DNA from: Desertimonas sp963786985
GTDB lineage: Bacteria > Actinomycetota > Acidimicrobiia > Acidimicrobiales > Ilumatobacteraceae
Direction of reading: 5' to 3'
DNA length: 64,000 bases
Assembly (NCBI GenBank): GCA_963786985.1
Contig: CAWBBL010000024.1
Location: 1 to 64,000 of the forward strand
Every line of letters begins with the position of its first letter. The first letter of the stretch is position 1. The notes under the pieces are model-generated. The model searched no databases. It was not told the DNA's origin and saw nothing but the letters and a program-made list of their open reading frames with translations. Both the position numbers and the translations under genes were made by a program. Of the stretch, positions 26,428 to 35,201 are shown piece after piece.

Positions 26428-27513
26428 TTAGCGCACGATGATCGTTCCCTGCATCTCCGAGTGGAAGAAGCAGCGGTAGCGGTGTTCCCCAGGGGAATCG
26501 AAGGTAAACGAGAACGAGGCACCCTCGGCGAGTTCACCGGAGTCGAACGCTCCCTCGAAGGCGCTCACGGTGTGTTCGGTGTCGTCGTCGTTGATCCAGG
26601 TGACCGTGTCACCGACGGTGACTTCGAGGACGGCGGGGTTGAAGGCGCGACCGGCCAGCGACACCTCGAACGCTGCCGGCTCAGTCGATGGGCTGGTGTC
26701 GGGTGTCGCAGCCGCGTTCGTAGCCGGACTGGTCACCGTCACCGAACCAGGGACGGTTAGGACGGGGATCAGCGTTCCCGTGGCCACTCGCACCTGCCCG
26801 GAGTCGCGCACCTCGAGCTCCGTCTGCGCCGGTGTGCCGACGTGCTCAACGACGGCGCTGTCGCGGACATCTGCCTCGAGCAGCGTGGCGACGTTGACCA
26901 CCACGAGCGCCGACTCACGCGCCTCCACCTCGGCCGTTCCCGCGGCGAGGTCGGCGCCGTCGAATGCACCGGATTCGCGCGCCCCGACCTCGAGGAAACC
27001 GGTCGCGCCGCTGACGCGCATCACCGCGGTCCCTTGCAACTCGGCCTGCAGCTCCTCCACCTCGACGTCGACCAGGGAAGCCGTCGCGGTGTCAGCCAAC
27101 TCGACCCCGAGCTCGGCGCCTCCGATGCCGTCGATCTCGACGCTGACGCCATCGCGCAGACGGATGTCGAGCAGACGCTCGACCGTGATCGCGTACACCA
27201 GCTCTTCGCCGTCGGCCAGCACGATGCCGCTCTCCCGTTCAGGTTCGATCACGAGCTCGCCGTCCTCGACATCGACGGCGAGCTGCTCGACCGCGTCGGG
27301 CGGGCCATCGATCGTCAGCTCGGCCGGTGACCCGATCGCCACCCTTGCCCGTCCGATCCCGCCGATCGAGATCTCCTCCACGTCGCTCAAAGGAATCGGA
27401 TCGCCCGGGCTCGGCGGACCGGTCGAGCCGCCCACTGGCGATGCCGATGCCGGGGTCGTGAGCGCCGTCCCAAGGATCACCAATACACCAACCGTGGCGA
27501 CCGCTGTCCGCAT
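26428..27513 (-). CDS. exported DUF2807-like protein with C-terminal cupredoxin domain
   Basis: 361 residues. A signal peptide (MRTAVATVGVLVILGTALTTPASA) is followed by repetitive beta-strand sequence, roughly residues 45-230 (IGGIGRARVAIG, VEIDGIGGAELGVELADTATASLVDVEVEELQAELQG), resembling the DUF2807 head-GIN beta-helix. After a Thr/Pro/Ala linker, residues 270-361 form a plastocyanin-like cupredoxin: DDTEHTVSAF gives a His, and YRCFFHSEM gives the Cys, His and Met of a type 1 copper site. The ATG at 27511-27513 has GAGAGG seven bases upstream. It is likely a secreted or cell-surface copper protein. The pairing of these domains is unusual in my experience. Confidence 0.8.
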   Translation of the reverse strand: MRTAVATVGVLVILGTALTTPASASPVGGSTGPPSPGDPIPLSDVEEISIGGIGRARVAIGSPAELTIDGPPDAVEQLAVDVEDGELVIEPERESGIVLADGEELVYAITVERLLDIRLRDGVSVEIDGIGGAELGVELADTATASLVDVEVEELQAELQGTAVMRVSGATGFLEVGARESGAFDGADLAAGTAEVEARESALVVVNVATLLEADVRDSAVVEHVGTPAQTELEVRDSGQVRVATGTLIPVLTVPGSVTVTSPATNAAATPDTSPSTEPAAFEVSLAGRAFNPAVLEVTVGDTVTWINDDDTEHTVSAFEGAFDSGELAEGASFSFTFDSPGEHRYRCFFHSEMQGTIIVR

Positions 27514-28171
27514 CGCCCATCCTCTCAGTTTCACCAGCGTACGACAGCGACGAACAGCTTTCGAACCGACCGACAACCTGAACGAGGTCGATGACGGACC
27601 GCGATAATCGACGCCCAGCGGGCGCCCTGCACGCACCCGACGCGCCGCTGATGTCCGCCGCCGAGGAACCCGGCAGGGGTATCCCGCTACCGATCAGCCC
27701 GTCCCGACCCCCACCGATCGGCATGTCGATCGTGGATCGGCATTCCCGCCACCCCTGCCCATCCTTCACGCTGGCCAAGGACGACACGATCGCGTCGGTG
27801 CAGTCAGCCCATCGCCGGCGAGGTGAATCGTCGCGGCGCACGATGTCTGCCGTGAGCTTCGACACGGTCGTCGACGGCCGTGGCCGCGCCCGCCATGGGC
27901 GTTGCAGTTGCAGGTGCTGCGTGAGTTCGCCCAACACGCCGGGCACGCCGACATCCTGCGCGAACAGATCCTGGACCGCCGGGCCAACTGACAAGTCGGC
28001 GGCACGATGTGCCACGGCTCTGGCAGCGGCGACCACGTACCCGGCGATCGATGGCCCTCAAGCGCCGCTTACGTCGTGCTGGTATCGGGGCGACGGGTGT
28101 CGAGGAGACTGGTCGCGTTGACACCGATGAATGCAGGCTGACGGCTGATCACAAGGGAGGACCCACCTGCC
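27514..28171. other. intergenic region with DinB remnant
   Basis: Apart from the DinB/DUF664 remnant at 27745-27991 no gene is supported. The stretch begins with the upstream region of the cupredoxin gene. Confidence 0.35.
27745..27991 (+). pseudogene. DinB/DUF664-family gene remnant (frameshifted)
   Basis: FTLAKDDTIASVQSAHRR, then TMSAVSFDTVVDGRGRA in one frame is followed one frame over by LQLQVLREFAQHAGHADILREQILD and a stop at 27989-27991. QHAGHADILRE is the C-terminal metal-site signature of DinB/DUF664 proteins. The N-terminal half, including the first His, is not visible, so this is a remnant rather than only a frameshift. Confidence 0.55.
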
Positions 28172-28552
28172 ATGAGGGTGATTCGCATCGTTCCGAACCT
28201 GTTCTCCGAGGCCTTCGTGGCCAGTCGGGACTTCTACGTCGCGATGTTCGACTTGGTGGTCAGCGTCGAGCTCGACGACTGGTATCTGCAGCTCATGGCG
28301 GACTCCGACACCATGCTCAACATTGGTTTCGTCAAGCCGGATCACGAGCAGTTCGCTGGCCGCGCCGCATCGTCGGGGACGTACGGAGTCGTTCTGACCA
28401 TCCATGTCGACGACGTGGATGAGGCGTACCAGCGGGCGAAGAGACTTGGCGCCGAGATCGCCGCCGAGATCTGCAACGAAGACTATGGCCAGCGCCACTT
28501 CCTCGTGGTCGACCCCAACGGGCTGATGTTGAATGTGATGAGCGCCCTCTGA
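28172..28552 (+). CDS. VOC-superfamily protein (glyoxalase-like)
   Basis: 126 residues. IVPNLFSEAFVASRDFYVAMFDLVVSVELDDWYLQLMAD, then TIHVDDVDEAYQRAKRLGAEIAAEICNEDYGQRHFLVVDPNGLMLNVM gives one full VOC domain in the arrangement of antibiotic-resistance/PhnB-like members. A GGGAGG sequence lies about 12 bases upstream of the ATG. It is monocistronic, substrate unknown. Confidence 0.83.
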   Translation: MRVIRIVPNLFSEAFVASRDFYVAMFDLVVSVELDDWYLQLMADSDTMLNIGFVKPDHEQFAGRAASSGTYGVVLTIHVDDVDEAYQRAKRLGAEIAAEICNEDYGQRHFLVVDPNGLMLNVMSAL

Positions 28553-28987
28553 TGACATTCAGCGCCAGGCCAGCTCACGGGGGCCTTCGGCCACGGCGCC
28601 GAGGCCGGTATCGGAGATCTTTCGCCGTGCGCCCTCGGCGTCGTCCGCCACCACTCATCGGGAAACGCGCCCGGATGCAACGCTGCATCCAAGCGCCGGT
28701 CCCAGGACGCGCGCCCCGAACATCGCGCCCGAAGGACGCTCATCGCCGGCGATGGGCCGGCCCAGATCGGCGTACTCGCTTGCCGGCCGCGGTTGTCCTG
28801 AGCGTCGTTGGAGGGCGTCGCTTGGCCGACGGGTCTCCGCCGTTTGGCTGTCTCGATCTGCCGCGGAGCCACGGCTCACTGGATCGCCGTCGGTCCGGCG
28901 GCGTTCGCTCAACCTTCTAGTGCTTGCCCCCGGTGGTTGGTGGGTCGCGTCCACTACTCGTGTGGTCTGGTCTGTTTTCCTTGTGGG
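28553..28987. other. intergenic region upstream of IS630 remnant
   Basis: No gene is recognised on either strand. The left boundary of the IS element must lie here (probably just before 28988), but I cannot pair terminal inverted repeats because the right end of the element is missing. Confidence 0.3.
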
Positions 28988-29870
28988 ATGGCTTTACGTG
29001 TACGTGTGCGTCGTCTCAACGACGCGGAGGGTCGACAGCTCCAACAGATCGTGCGGCGGGGCGGCAGTCGCACAGGCCGAGCACGAGGTGGCGACGAGCG
29101 ATGGTGGTGTTGGCCTCGGCTGGCGGTAACGACGTGGCGGCGATCGCCCGGCTGGTGCAGACCTCATCGGATCGGGTGCGTGAGATGATCCACCGCTTCA
29201 ACGATCTGGGGATGCGATCGTTGGACCCTCAGTGGGCGGGTGGCCGGCCCCGCCAGATCACGACGACTGACCGAGCGTTGATCGTCAAGACGGCCAAGAC
29301 CCGCCCGACCAAGCTGCGGTCGCCGCTGACGCCCTGGTCGATCCGCAAGCTCGCCGACTATCTCGCCACCAGAACCGGTCGCAAGCTGAAGGTTGGGCGG
29401 GAACGGTTGCGTCAGATCCTGATCGCCGAGGGGATCACGTTCCAGCGCACCAAGACCTGGAAGGAATCGCCTGACCCGTTGAAAGAGCAGAAGCTGGCAC
29501 GGATCGAGTGGCTGCTCGAACATGCCAGGGAGCGCACGTTCGCGTTCGATGAGTTCGGACCGTTGACGATCAAACCGGTCCCCGGCTCGGCGTGGGCGCC
29601 GCGCCGCAAACCGATGCGGTTGCGAGCCAACTACACCAAGCCGCACGGATCACGACAGCTCTACGCCTGGTACTCGATCGGCGTCGACCAACTGGCCGGC
29701 AACCTTGAGCCATCCAAGGGCTCGGCGCCGACGCTGCGAGCATTGCAGGCGATTCGGGCCAGCGTCGACGACGGTCAACCGATCCACGTCATCTTGGACA
29801 ACTTGAACCATCACAAGAACCGCGACCTGGGCGACTGGTGCAACAACAACGGCGTCGAACTCGTGTTCAC
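28988..29870 (+). mobile_element. IS630-family transposase, 3'-truncated and frameshifted
   Basis: The ATG at 28988 opens MALRVRVRRLNDAEGRQLQQIVRRG. Near 29080 a shift leads to MVVLASAGGNDVAAIARLVQTSSDRVREMIHRFNDLGMRSL (helix-turn-helix). Then follow GRPRQITTTDRALIV, RLRQILIAEGITFQRTKTWKESPDP and the catalytic core: FAFDEFGPLTIKP with the first Asp and VILDNLNHHKN with the second. The reading stops matching at VELVFTC, about 29868, before the NPVE-type final Glu of the DDE triad. The element is therefore dead and lacks its right end. Confidence 0.85.
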
Positions 29871-30212
29871 ATGCGCGCATTCGTGCGGGGGTTCTTCGCG
29901 AAGCCGGTCGCCGACGACGACCTCGAAACGACCTTGTGCGCAAGCATGGTCGTACCGGCAGCCATCCGTGCCAACCTCGCAGCCCGCGAGATCGACTGCG
30001 ACGACGTACTCGGAGCGCTCGACGTCCCGCTGTTCGTCACCCAGGGCCGAAGAGACTCGGTGGTGCTCCCGGCGATGGCCGAACACGTCCTCGCCACCTG
30101 TCCGACCTCCGAGGTCTCCTGGTACGAAGATGGCGGGCACGTGCCCCACCTCGAGGAGCCCGAGCGGTTCAACCGTGAACTGGCCGCGCTCGCCCGCCGC
30201 GCCCACGCCTAA
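29871..30212 (+). pseudogene. alpha/beta hydrolase C-terminal fragment, truncated at IS630 junction
   Basis: MRAFVRGFFAKPVADDDLETTLCASMVVP, then DVPLFVTQGRRDSVVLPAMAEHVL and WYEDGGHVPHLEEPERFNREL is the last third of an alpha/beta hydrolase, with the acid (GRRD) and His (GGHVPH) but without the nucleophile Ser region. It starts exactly where the transposase sequence ends. A deletion after IS insertion probably removed both the IS right end and the front of this gene. The ATG at 29871 is a chance in-frame Met. Confidence 0.8.
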
Positions 30213-30399
30213 GCATGCGCTCCGTCGAACCCCGATCGCCGGGTCCCGACTTCGGCTTCCTCCTCACGACTGACCCCCGACGCAGAACGCGCCGCCAGAG
30301 AGACGCCGTCGCCGCCTTGCGCGACCCGGACAGGCCGGGCGGCCTGAACGATTAACGAACGCTTCGAGGTGGGCCCGAGTTGTCTGCGAAACTCCGGCA

Positions 30400-30756
30400 A
30401 TGAGTGTTCGGGGAGTCTTTCTCAACGTGTCGGACCGTCGTGACTTCGCCGTCGGCGACGAGATCTTCCGGAAGGGCGACGTGGGCGAGGAGATGTTCGG
30501 TGTCGTGAGCGGCAAGATCGAGCTGCGATTCGGCGACGAGGTCGTGGCGACCGTAGACCCAAGCGGCACGTTTGGTGAGATGGCGATCGTCTCGGACGCG
30601 CCTCGAAGTCTCACAGCAGTCGCCGTGGAACCGTCGCGTGTCGCCGTGATCAATCGATCGACCTTCCTGTTCCTCGTCCACGAGACTCCGACGTTCGCAA
30701 TAGAGGTGATGCGCTCACTCGCGGATCGGCTTCGCGACCAGATCCGTCGGCGATGA
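30400..30756 (+). CDS. stand-alone cyclic nucleotide-binding domain protein
   Basis: 118 residues comprising one cNMP-binding (CRP-like) barrel: FAVGDEIFRKGDVGEEMFGVVSGKIELRFGDEVVATVDPSGTFGEMAIVSDAPRSLTAVAVEPSRVAVINRSTFLFLVHE. The phosphate-binding cassette reads FGEMAIVSDAPRSLTAVA, with Glu and Arg in the positions that contact the ribose and cyclic phosphate. There is no DNA-binding helix-turn-helix, so it may act through a partner. Two cyclases are encoded elsewhere in the window, though not adjacent. Confidence 0.85.
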   Translation: MSVRGVFLNVSDRRDFAVGDEIFRKGDVGEEMFGVVSGKIELRFGDEVVATVDPSGTFGEMAIVSDAPRSLTAVAVEPSRVAVINRSTFLFLVHETPTFAIEVMRSLADRLRDQIRRR

Positions 30757-30866
30757 CCGGACGACGTCGCGAGTAACCGCGCCTGTGCCGTGCTGTCCAG
30801 CGGTTCCGTCGGGCACTCGCCGGCAGGACGAAGGCATCGACGACGTGGTCCCCGGCGCGAACGGCC

Positions 30867-31127
30867 TTGTGGAAGCACGTCGTCGAGTTCGGCGGCAACC
30901 TCAACGCCGAGCAACTCACCGATTACCTCCGGGGAGAACGCGACGTGAGCGACGTCGACCGCAATGTCGTTGTGCACGCCATCAACGAAGTCTTGGTCGA
31001 CCGCGGCGACAACCACCGGCCGAGATTCGCGGTTGGTCATGTCAGCGTGGCGATGTCGGCATGGAGGTCACGGATTCCGATTGTCGTGATGCCGACGAGG
31101 AGTATCCATCCTGTCGCACCCCAGTAG
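30867..31127 (+). CDS. small hypothetical protein, start unclear
   Basis: LWKHVVEFGGNLNAEQLTDYLRGERDVSDVDRNVVVHAINEVLVDRGDNH reads like a small soluble helical protein. It is not an antisense artefact of a known gene until the 3' end, where it overlaps the convergent membrane protein gene. The in-frame open region extends back to 30777 without a normal start codon. I give the TTG at 30867, but a frameshift is likely at one or both ends. No family is recognised. Confidence 0.4.
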   Translation: MWKHVVEFGGNLNAEQLTDYLRGERDVSDVDRNVVVHAINEVLVDRGDNHRPRFAVGHVSVAMSAWRSRIPIVVMPTRSIHPVAPQ

Positions 31128-31690
31128 CGGCGGTGGACGAGCGGTGGAAGACCTTTGCTGTAGTCGGAACGGAGGAGTCGTTCGGTGACGACGACAACGG
31201 TCGCACCCCACAGTCCGGGGATCAGCACGAAGAGCCCGACTGTCAACCAGAGCGGGTCGAGGATACGGAAGTCGACGCCGTCGGGGTCGACGATGCTCGC
31301 TCCGACGAACGTAGCGGTCGCCAGCGAGGTGCCGATGGCGACGGCCCACGTGGGGCCGGATGTGACCATGCGGAGGATTCCGACGCCGAACCCTGCGAAA
31401 CCACCCAAGATCGCCGTCAGGATCAGCAGGAATATCGTCGCGTTCGAGATCGACCCGATCTCGAAACCGAAGTCGGACTCCAGGCCGCGGACGCGTTCGT
31501 CGGAGGTCAGAAAGACGACGCGCATGGCGATCCGGCCCCCGATCCCTCCCCACACCAGGCCGGCGGCGGCTCCGGCGGCGCCAGCGATCACACCAGAGGC
31601 GCAGAACGCGTCGAGCACACCGTCGTGGCGTGGTGCCGTCGCCGGTCGGGCGACCGGCGCCGGATCAGGTGGGGGAACCGGTTTCGACAT
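31037..31690 (-). CDS. hypothetical membrane protein
   Basis: 217 residues. A Pro-rich cytoplasmic N-terminus (MSKPVPPPDPAPVARPA) is followed by about five hydrophobic segments: VIAGAAGAAAGLVWGGIGG, ATIFLLILTAILGGFAGFGVGIL, WAVAIGTSLATATFVGAS, PLWLTVGLFVLIPGLWGATVVVV and WGATGWILLVGITTIGI. A loop with ERVRGLESDFGFEIG lies between the first two. It resembles uncharacterised actinobacterial membrane proteins; no function is proposed. Confidence 0.7.
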   Translation of the reverse strand: MSKPVPPPDPAPVARPATAPRHDGVLDAFCASGVIAGAAGAAAGLVWGGIGGRIAMRVVFLTSDERVRGLESDFGFEIGSISNATIFLLILTAILGGFAGFGVGILRMVTSGPTWAVAIGTSLATATFVGASIVDPDGVDFRILDPLWLTVGLFVLIPGLWGATVVVVTERLLRSDYSKGLPPLVHRRYWGATGWILLVGITTIGIRDLHADIATLT

Positions 31691-32068
31691 TGGGCGGTGT
31701 TCGCGGTCGGAGGCGAATCGGGACGCGGCCTCCCGGCGGGTTGGCTGCTAGCGACGCGGTCACCCCCGCGGCGAACACGGTGTGGGCACGTAGTGGCGGC
31801 ATGGTTCCCCCAGCGATCGTTCCACGGATGAGAACCGCCGAGACCGTACCTGCGGTCCGTGAATCCGTCGCACGATTACTCCGCCAGCTAGCACCTAGTG
31901 CCTGGATGGACGCGGGCTGCGCCACAGGTTCGGCGTACTTCGCAACCGGGACGGTGTCCAAGTTCAGCCGATGACGCCGACGGCGCGCCTCCGTTATTGC
32001 CGGCTCGTCGCCGCGCGTGGCTGAGCACCCGGGCGAGTCGACCGCTAGTTGGTGAGCGCGATGAGTGA
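31691..32068. other. intergenic region, nothing recognised
   Basis: About 380 bases between two minus-strand genes. No gene, hairpin or repeat copy is supported. Confidence 0.3.
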
Positions 32069-32470
32069 TCAGTCCGCGGTCAGGACCGTGACGGGTGCCA
32101 CCGCCACGATGCCAGTGGCCCTGTCGGACAACGTGGGGTCGATCGTGATGAGGGCGTCCGCCTGCAGCTTGGCCACGGCGAGATACTCCGCATCGAACGT
32201 CGTATCCCAGCCCTGCTCCTGCGCGATCTTCCACGCGGTTCGACGCGACACACGGTCCCCAAGGAGCCGCATCTTCATCTCCGTGAGGCGCTCGTGACGC
32301 TGCAGCGCGACCTCCTCGGTGATGTCACCGTGGCGCACGCTCGCCAGGAGCAGCGACAGCGCTTGAGAGCGGATCAGGTTCGGGGCAACGATCTGATGCT
32401 CAGGACTGACCGTCACGCTGTGAGCGACGAGGTGCAGCAGGGTCGGGGCATCGATCACGTAACGAGCCAT
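32069..32470 (-). CDS. PIN-domain protein (VapC-like)
   Basis: 133 residues from the ATG at 32468-32470. MARYVIDAPTLLHLV carries the first conserved Asp of the PIN nuclease. Then come LIRSQALSLLLASVRHGDIT, RLLGDRVSRRTAWKIAQEQGWDTTFDAEYLAVAKLQADALITIDPTLSDRA, with the acidic cluster (WDTTFDAEYLA and ALITIDPTL) that completes the active site. This is the usual size for VapC-type RNases. No antitoxin gene is recognised upstream, so it may be an orphan, or its partner is frameshifted in the 32471-32580 stretch. Confidence 0.75.
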   Translation of the reverse strand: MARYVIDAPTLLHLVAHSVTVSPEHQIVAPNLIRSQALSLLLASVRHGDITEEVALQRHERLTEMKMRLLGDRVSRRTAWKIAQEQGWDTTFDAEYLAVAKLQADALITIDPTLSDRATGIVAVAPVTVLTAD

Positions 32471-32582
32471 CTCTGCAGCGTAAGACTGCCTGCGTCTCGC
32501 CTCCTCTACGGCGCGGTCAGCCACGGCGCCCGGAAATGGGGCTCTCCCGTCGCCGTGAGTGATTCGCCGGCGGCGGACGAGG

Positions 32583-32846
32583 TCACCCGTTCATGCGTTG
32601 CGTCGCGGCTGCGATGGCTGGCGTCGCTGCATCGAGGTCAAGGACGGGTCGGGTCTCCATCTCCAAGGGCTCCTCGAGTGCCAGGGCGACCTCCAGGCCG
32701 AAAGCAAGTGCCGAGTCGTTATCGGCGACCCGATTGACGGTGAACCCTCCCGAGCCGTCGGTGTACACGTACCAGCACAGCCGCTCGACATCGGGATTCT
32801 GGGCCGTGTCAGCCTCACCGCTGAGCGCGCAGGTCGGCGACGACAA
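32583..32846 (-). CDS. small acidic hypothetical protein
   Basis: 87 residues with a TTG start at 32846. The body (QNPDVERLCWYVYTDGSGGFTVNRVADNDSALAFGLEVALALEEPLEMETRPVLDLDAAT) is acidic and strand-rich, and I take it as genuine coding sequence. No family is recognised. It lies 113 bases upstream of the PIN gene on the same strand, so it could be cotranscribed with it, but it does not resemble an antitoxin. Confidence 0.5.
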   Translation of the reverse strand: MSSPTCALSGEADTAQNPDVERLCWYVYTDGSGGFTVNRVADNDSALAFGLEVALALEEPLEMETRPVLDLDAATPAIAAATQRMNG

Positions 32847-33025
32847 GGCTCACGTAGACGATGACCGCTGATCGAGACCGCCGCACCGAGCGGCCTGTTG
32901 AGCCGAGTGGGATGATGCACCGAGAACGGCATGTCGATCGCTGTCCTGGGTGCGGCGGAGCGAGCCGAATCCGCGTCGGTCTCACTCGTTCGATTGGTCG
33001 CTTGCGCCGGGGTGACCTGGTCGCG

Positions 33026-33643
33026 CTAGGCGGCGGCGACGATGGCGATGTTGAAGTAGGGCGTGCCGAGCTTGTGCAGGATCGTTCCGAACAGTGCGAG
33101 GTAGTGCTCCTGCCCGTACGCGTTGGCGATGCCGCCGAGGTCGAACAGGCTCTCGCGGGGCCAGCCGAGGTCGCTGAGCAGGCCAGAGACGACCTCCTTT
33201 GCGCCCGTGTCGTCGCCCGAGAGGAACAGTGTCGTCGGAGCGGGCAGCGTGGTCGGGTCGGCGACCACCACGGCGGCGACGTTGTTGGCTGCCTTGACGA
33301 CCTTGACGTGCGGGAAGGCTTCCTGGATGCGGCGGCCGAGGCTGTCGTCGGGGATCGCCGGTGAGAAGTCGGGGTTGGCGGCGTTGGCGATGTCCCAGAG
33401 CACGGTGTCGTCGAGGTTGTCGGCGCCGATCGACGTGAGCAGGGGGAGCGTGTCGACGCCCTGTACTGCGTTGAGCACTACATCGGCGCCGACGACGGCA
33501 TCTGCCGAAGCGGCGACGGGTGCGGGGAGCCCGCTGCGGTTTGCCGGGTCGCGCGAGCCGATGACGACGTCGTGACCGGCGCCCACGAGGCCGGCGGCGA
33601 GGGTCTGGGCGACGCGGCCGGTTCCGAGGATGGCGATTCTCAT
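33026..33643 (-). CDS. NADPH-dependent F420 reductase-like protein (NpdG/FNO family)
   Basis: 205 residues, ATG at 33641-33643 behind GAGG. MRIAILGTGRVAQTLAAGLVGAGHDVVIGSRDP is the Rossmann fold with a Ser-Arg after the second strand, favouring NADP. Then follow DTVLWDIANAANPDF and VVKAANNVAAVVV. The arrangement matches the F420-dependent NADP reductase superfamily, which also contains many non-F420 oxidoreductases. It is divergent from a MarR-type gene and probably under its control through the inverted repeat between them. Confidence 0.8.
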   Translation of the reverse strand: MRIAILGTGRVAQTLAAGLVGAGHDVVIGSRDPANRSGLPAPVAASADAVVGADVVLNAVQGVDTLPLLTSIGADNLDDTVLWDIANAANPDFSPAIPDDSLGRRIQEAFPHVKVVKAANNVAAVVVADPTTLPAPTTLFLSGDDTGAKEVVSGLLSDLGWPRESLFDLGGIANAYGQEHYLALFGTILHKLGTPYFNIAIVAAA

Positions 33644-33671
33644 GAGGTCCTCCAGATCATCGTGTCCGTAT

Positions 33672-33718
33672 ATCGTTCGAATTGGAACTAGATCCAAGAT
33701 AGCTCAAATTCGAACGAT
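33672..33718. promoter_or_regulatory. 12-bp inverted repeat operator between MarR and F420-reductase genes
   Basis: ATCGTTCGAATT at 33672-33683 and its exact complement AATTCGAACGAT at 33707-33718 lie in the 100-base divergent gap, separated by 23 bases. Each arm contains the palindrome TTCGAA. The arrangement fits two MarR dimer sites or one extended site controlling both promoters. Confidence 0.65.
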
Positions 33719-33745
33719 CCGGACAGGATCCGCTAGAAATGAGCG

Positions 33746-34192
33746 ATGGCGGCCGGAATTTCACCTGAGGAGTTCCGCGCCTACGCGGCGCTGATCGCGG
33801 GTTCGACGCTGCTACAGCGCGCCGTCGAGAAGAACCTGCGCGAGCAGGCGGACCTGACGCAGGTGCAGTTCGAGATCCTCATGAACCTCTCCAACGCCGG
33901 CGATGCCGGCATCCGCATGGCCCAGCTTGCCGACGCGCTCATCGTGTCGCGTAGCGGACTCACCTACCAGGTCGCCCGGCTCGAGTCGCGCCGATGGATC
34001 ACCCGCCAGCGCTTCGCCGACGACGAGCGCGGCGTCGTCGCCCGCATCACGCCCGAGGGTGAACGGATCCGCCAACGGGTGTTCGCCGGCCACACCGAGA
34101 TCGTGCGCAGCGCCTTCCTCGACGCCGTCGAGCCCGACGAGCTCGCCACGATCACCGCCGTCCTCGAGCGCGTCGCCGGGCGCCTCAGATAG
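33746..34192 (+). CDS. MarR-family transcriptional regulator
   Basis: 148 residues. The winged helix-turn-helix is clear: LTQVQFEILMNLSNAGDAGIRMAQLADALIVSRSGLTYQVARLESRRWITRQRFADDERGVVARITPEGERIRQRVFAGHTEIVR. The DDERGVVARIT wing and the flanking dimerisation helices are complete. It probably represses itself and the divergent reductase via the ATCGTTCGAATT inverted repeat. The inducer is unknown. Confidence 0.9.
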   Translation: MAAGISPEEFRAYAALIAGSTLLQRAVEKNLREQADLTQVQFEILMNLSNAGDAGIRMAQLADALIVSRSGLTYQVARLESRRWITRQRFADDERGVVARITPEGERIRQRVFAGHTEIVRSAFLDAVEPDELATITAVLERVAGRLR

Positions 34193-34234
34193 TCGGCTTC
34201 GCGTCGGCATTCCCGTGCGGGGCGAGACACGACT

Positions 34235-34425
34235 TCACGCGCCCCGCGCCGCAGTCAGCTCGGCGGACTCGCTCGTCGACGGCGTGTACGACTCCCGCGA
34301 TCGACGGCATCGTGATTCCTCCAGTGGTAGACCGTCTGGGCCATCACCCGAGTTGTTCGGCGATCTCGGCGACTGGCTTGCCTGCCTTCCGCGGCAGCTG
34401 TCGGTCGAGATCGTCGTAGTCGCGT
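34235..34425 (-). pseudogene. IS3-family OrfA-like transposase remnant
   Basis: On the minus strand, KPVAEIAEQLG, then (one frame over) MAQTVYHWRNHDAVDRG and (another frame) TSESAELTAAR reconstruct the helix-turn-helix and following segment of an IS3-type OrfA. No orfB or inverted repeats remain. It lies in the gap between the MarR and HlyIII genes. Confidence 0.45.
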
Positions 34426-34433
34426 CCGTCGAG

Positions 34434-35201
34434 CTACGGCATTGAGTTTCGTGCCGAAACGATCCACACTGCAGCGAGGTGGGCTGCCGCTGCCACCAAG
34501 GTGCACAGGTGCCAGACCTCGTGGTAGGAGAAGACGGTTGGCCGAAGGGTGGGCCAGCGCCGGGCGAACCCGAGTGCGCCCGCGGTGTAGACGACGCCGC
34601 CGATCAGCAGGAGTACGGTCGGCACGACGAGGCCTGCTGCGGCGAGTGCCGGGATCAGCACCAGGCCAGCCCACCCATTGGTGACGTACATCGCCGTTGC
34701 GACCGGGTCCGCCCGCTGCCAGTTGGCGAGCTTGATCGTCGCCCCGACGAGGGCGGCGCTCCAGACCACGGCGAGCGTCGCGATGGCCGCCGTGGTCGGT
34801 AACAGTGCCAGGGCCAGCGGGGTGTACGTGCCGGCTATTGCGGCGAAGATCATCGCGTGGTCGGCTCGACGCCAGATCGTCCGCCAGCGCACGGTGTGTA
34901 CCCAACGGTGATAGGTCGTCGAGGCAAGAAGCATTGAACAGAGGCTCCCCGCATAGATGAGTAGCCCGGCGCCCGCTCGGGCTCCGTCCGCTTGCGTCGT
35001 CATCGCGGCTAGCAACGGCACAGCAACAACAAGTGCGAACAGATGGCTGCGGCCACGCCACGACGGACGCGTGATGCTTCCGAGGGGTACGTCGAGTATG
35101 CGCCGTCGACCATCGAGCTTCGTGGCAGCGTCCGGTGTCAACGTGGACTGAGTGTCAGCGCTCTCTCGGCGATTCGACACCAGGTCGGTTGCTCCGCTCA
35201 T
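34434..35201 (-). CDS. hemolysin III (HlyIII/PAQR) family membrane protein
   Basis: 255 residues, ATG 35199-35201 with GAGGAG at good spacing. After a 45-residue cytoplasmic tail come seven hydrophobic segments. Family marks are STTYHRWVH after the second segment, RRADHAMIFAAIAGTYTPLAL in the middle and VFSYHEVWHLCTLVAAAAHLAAV at the end. The His, Asp and second pair of His would form the zinc site of this superfamily. The function in bacteria is poorly defined. Confidence 0.87.
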   Translation of the reverse strand: MSGATDLVSNRRESADTQSTLTPDAATKLDGRRRILDVPLGSITRPSWRGRSHLFALVVAVPLLAAMTTQADGARAGAGLLIYAGSLCSMLLASTTYHRWVHTVRWRTIWRRADHAMIFAAIAGTYTPLALALLPTTAAIATLAVVWSAALVGATIKLANWQRADPVATAMYVTNGWAGLVLIPALAAAGLVVPTVLLLIGGVVYTAGALGFARRWPTLRPTVFSYHEVWHLCTLVAAAAHLAAVWIVSARNSMP

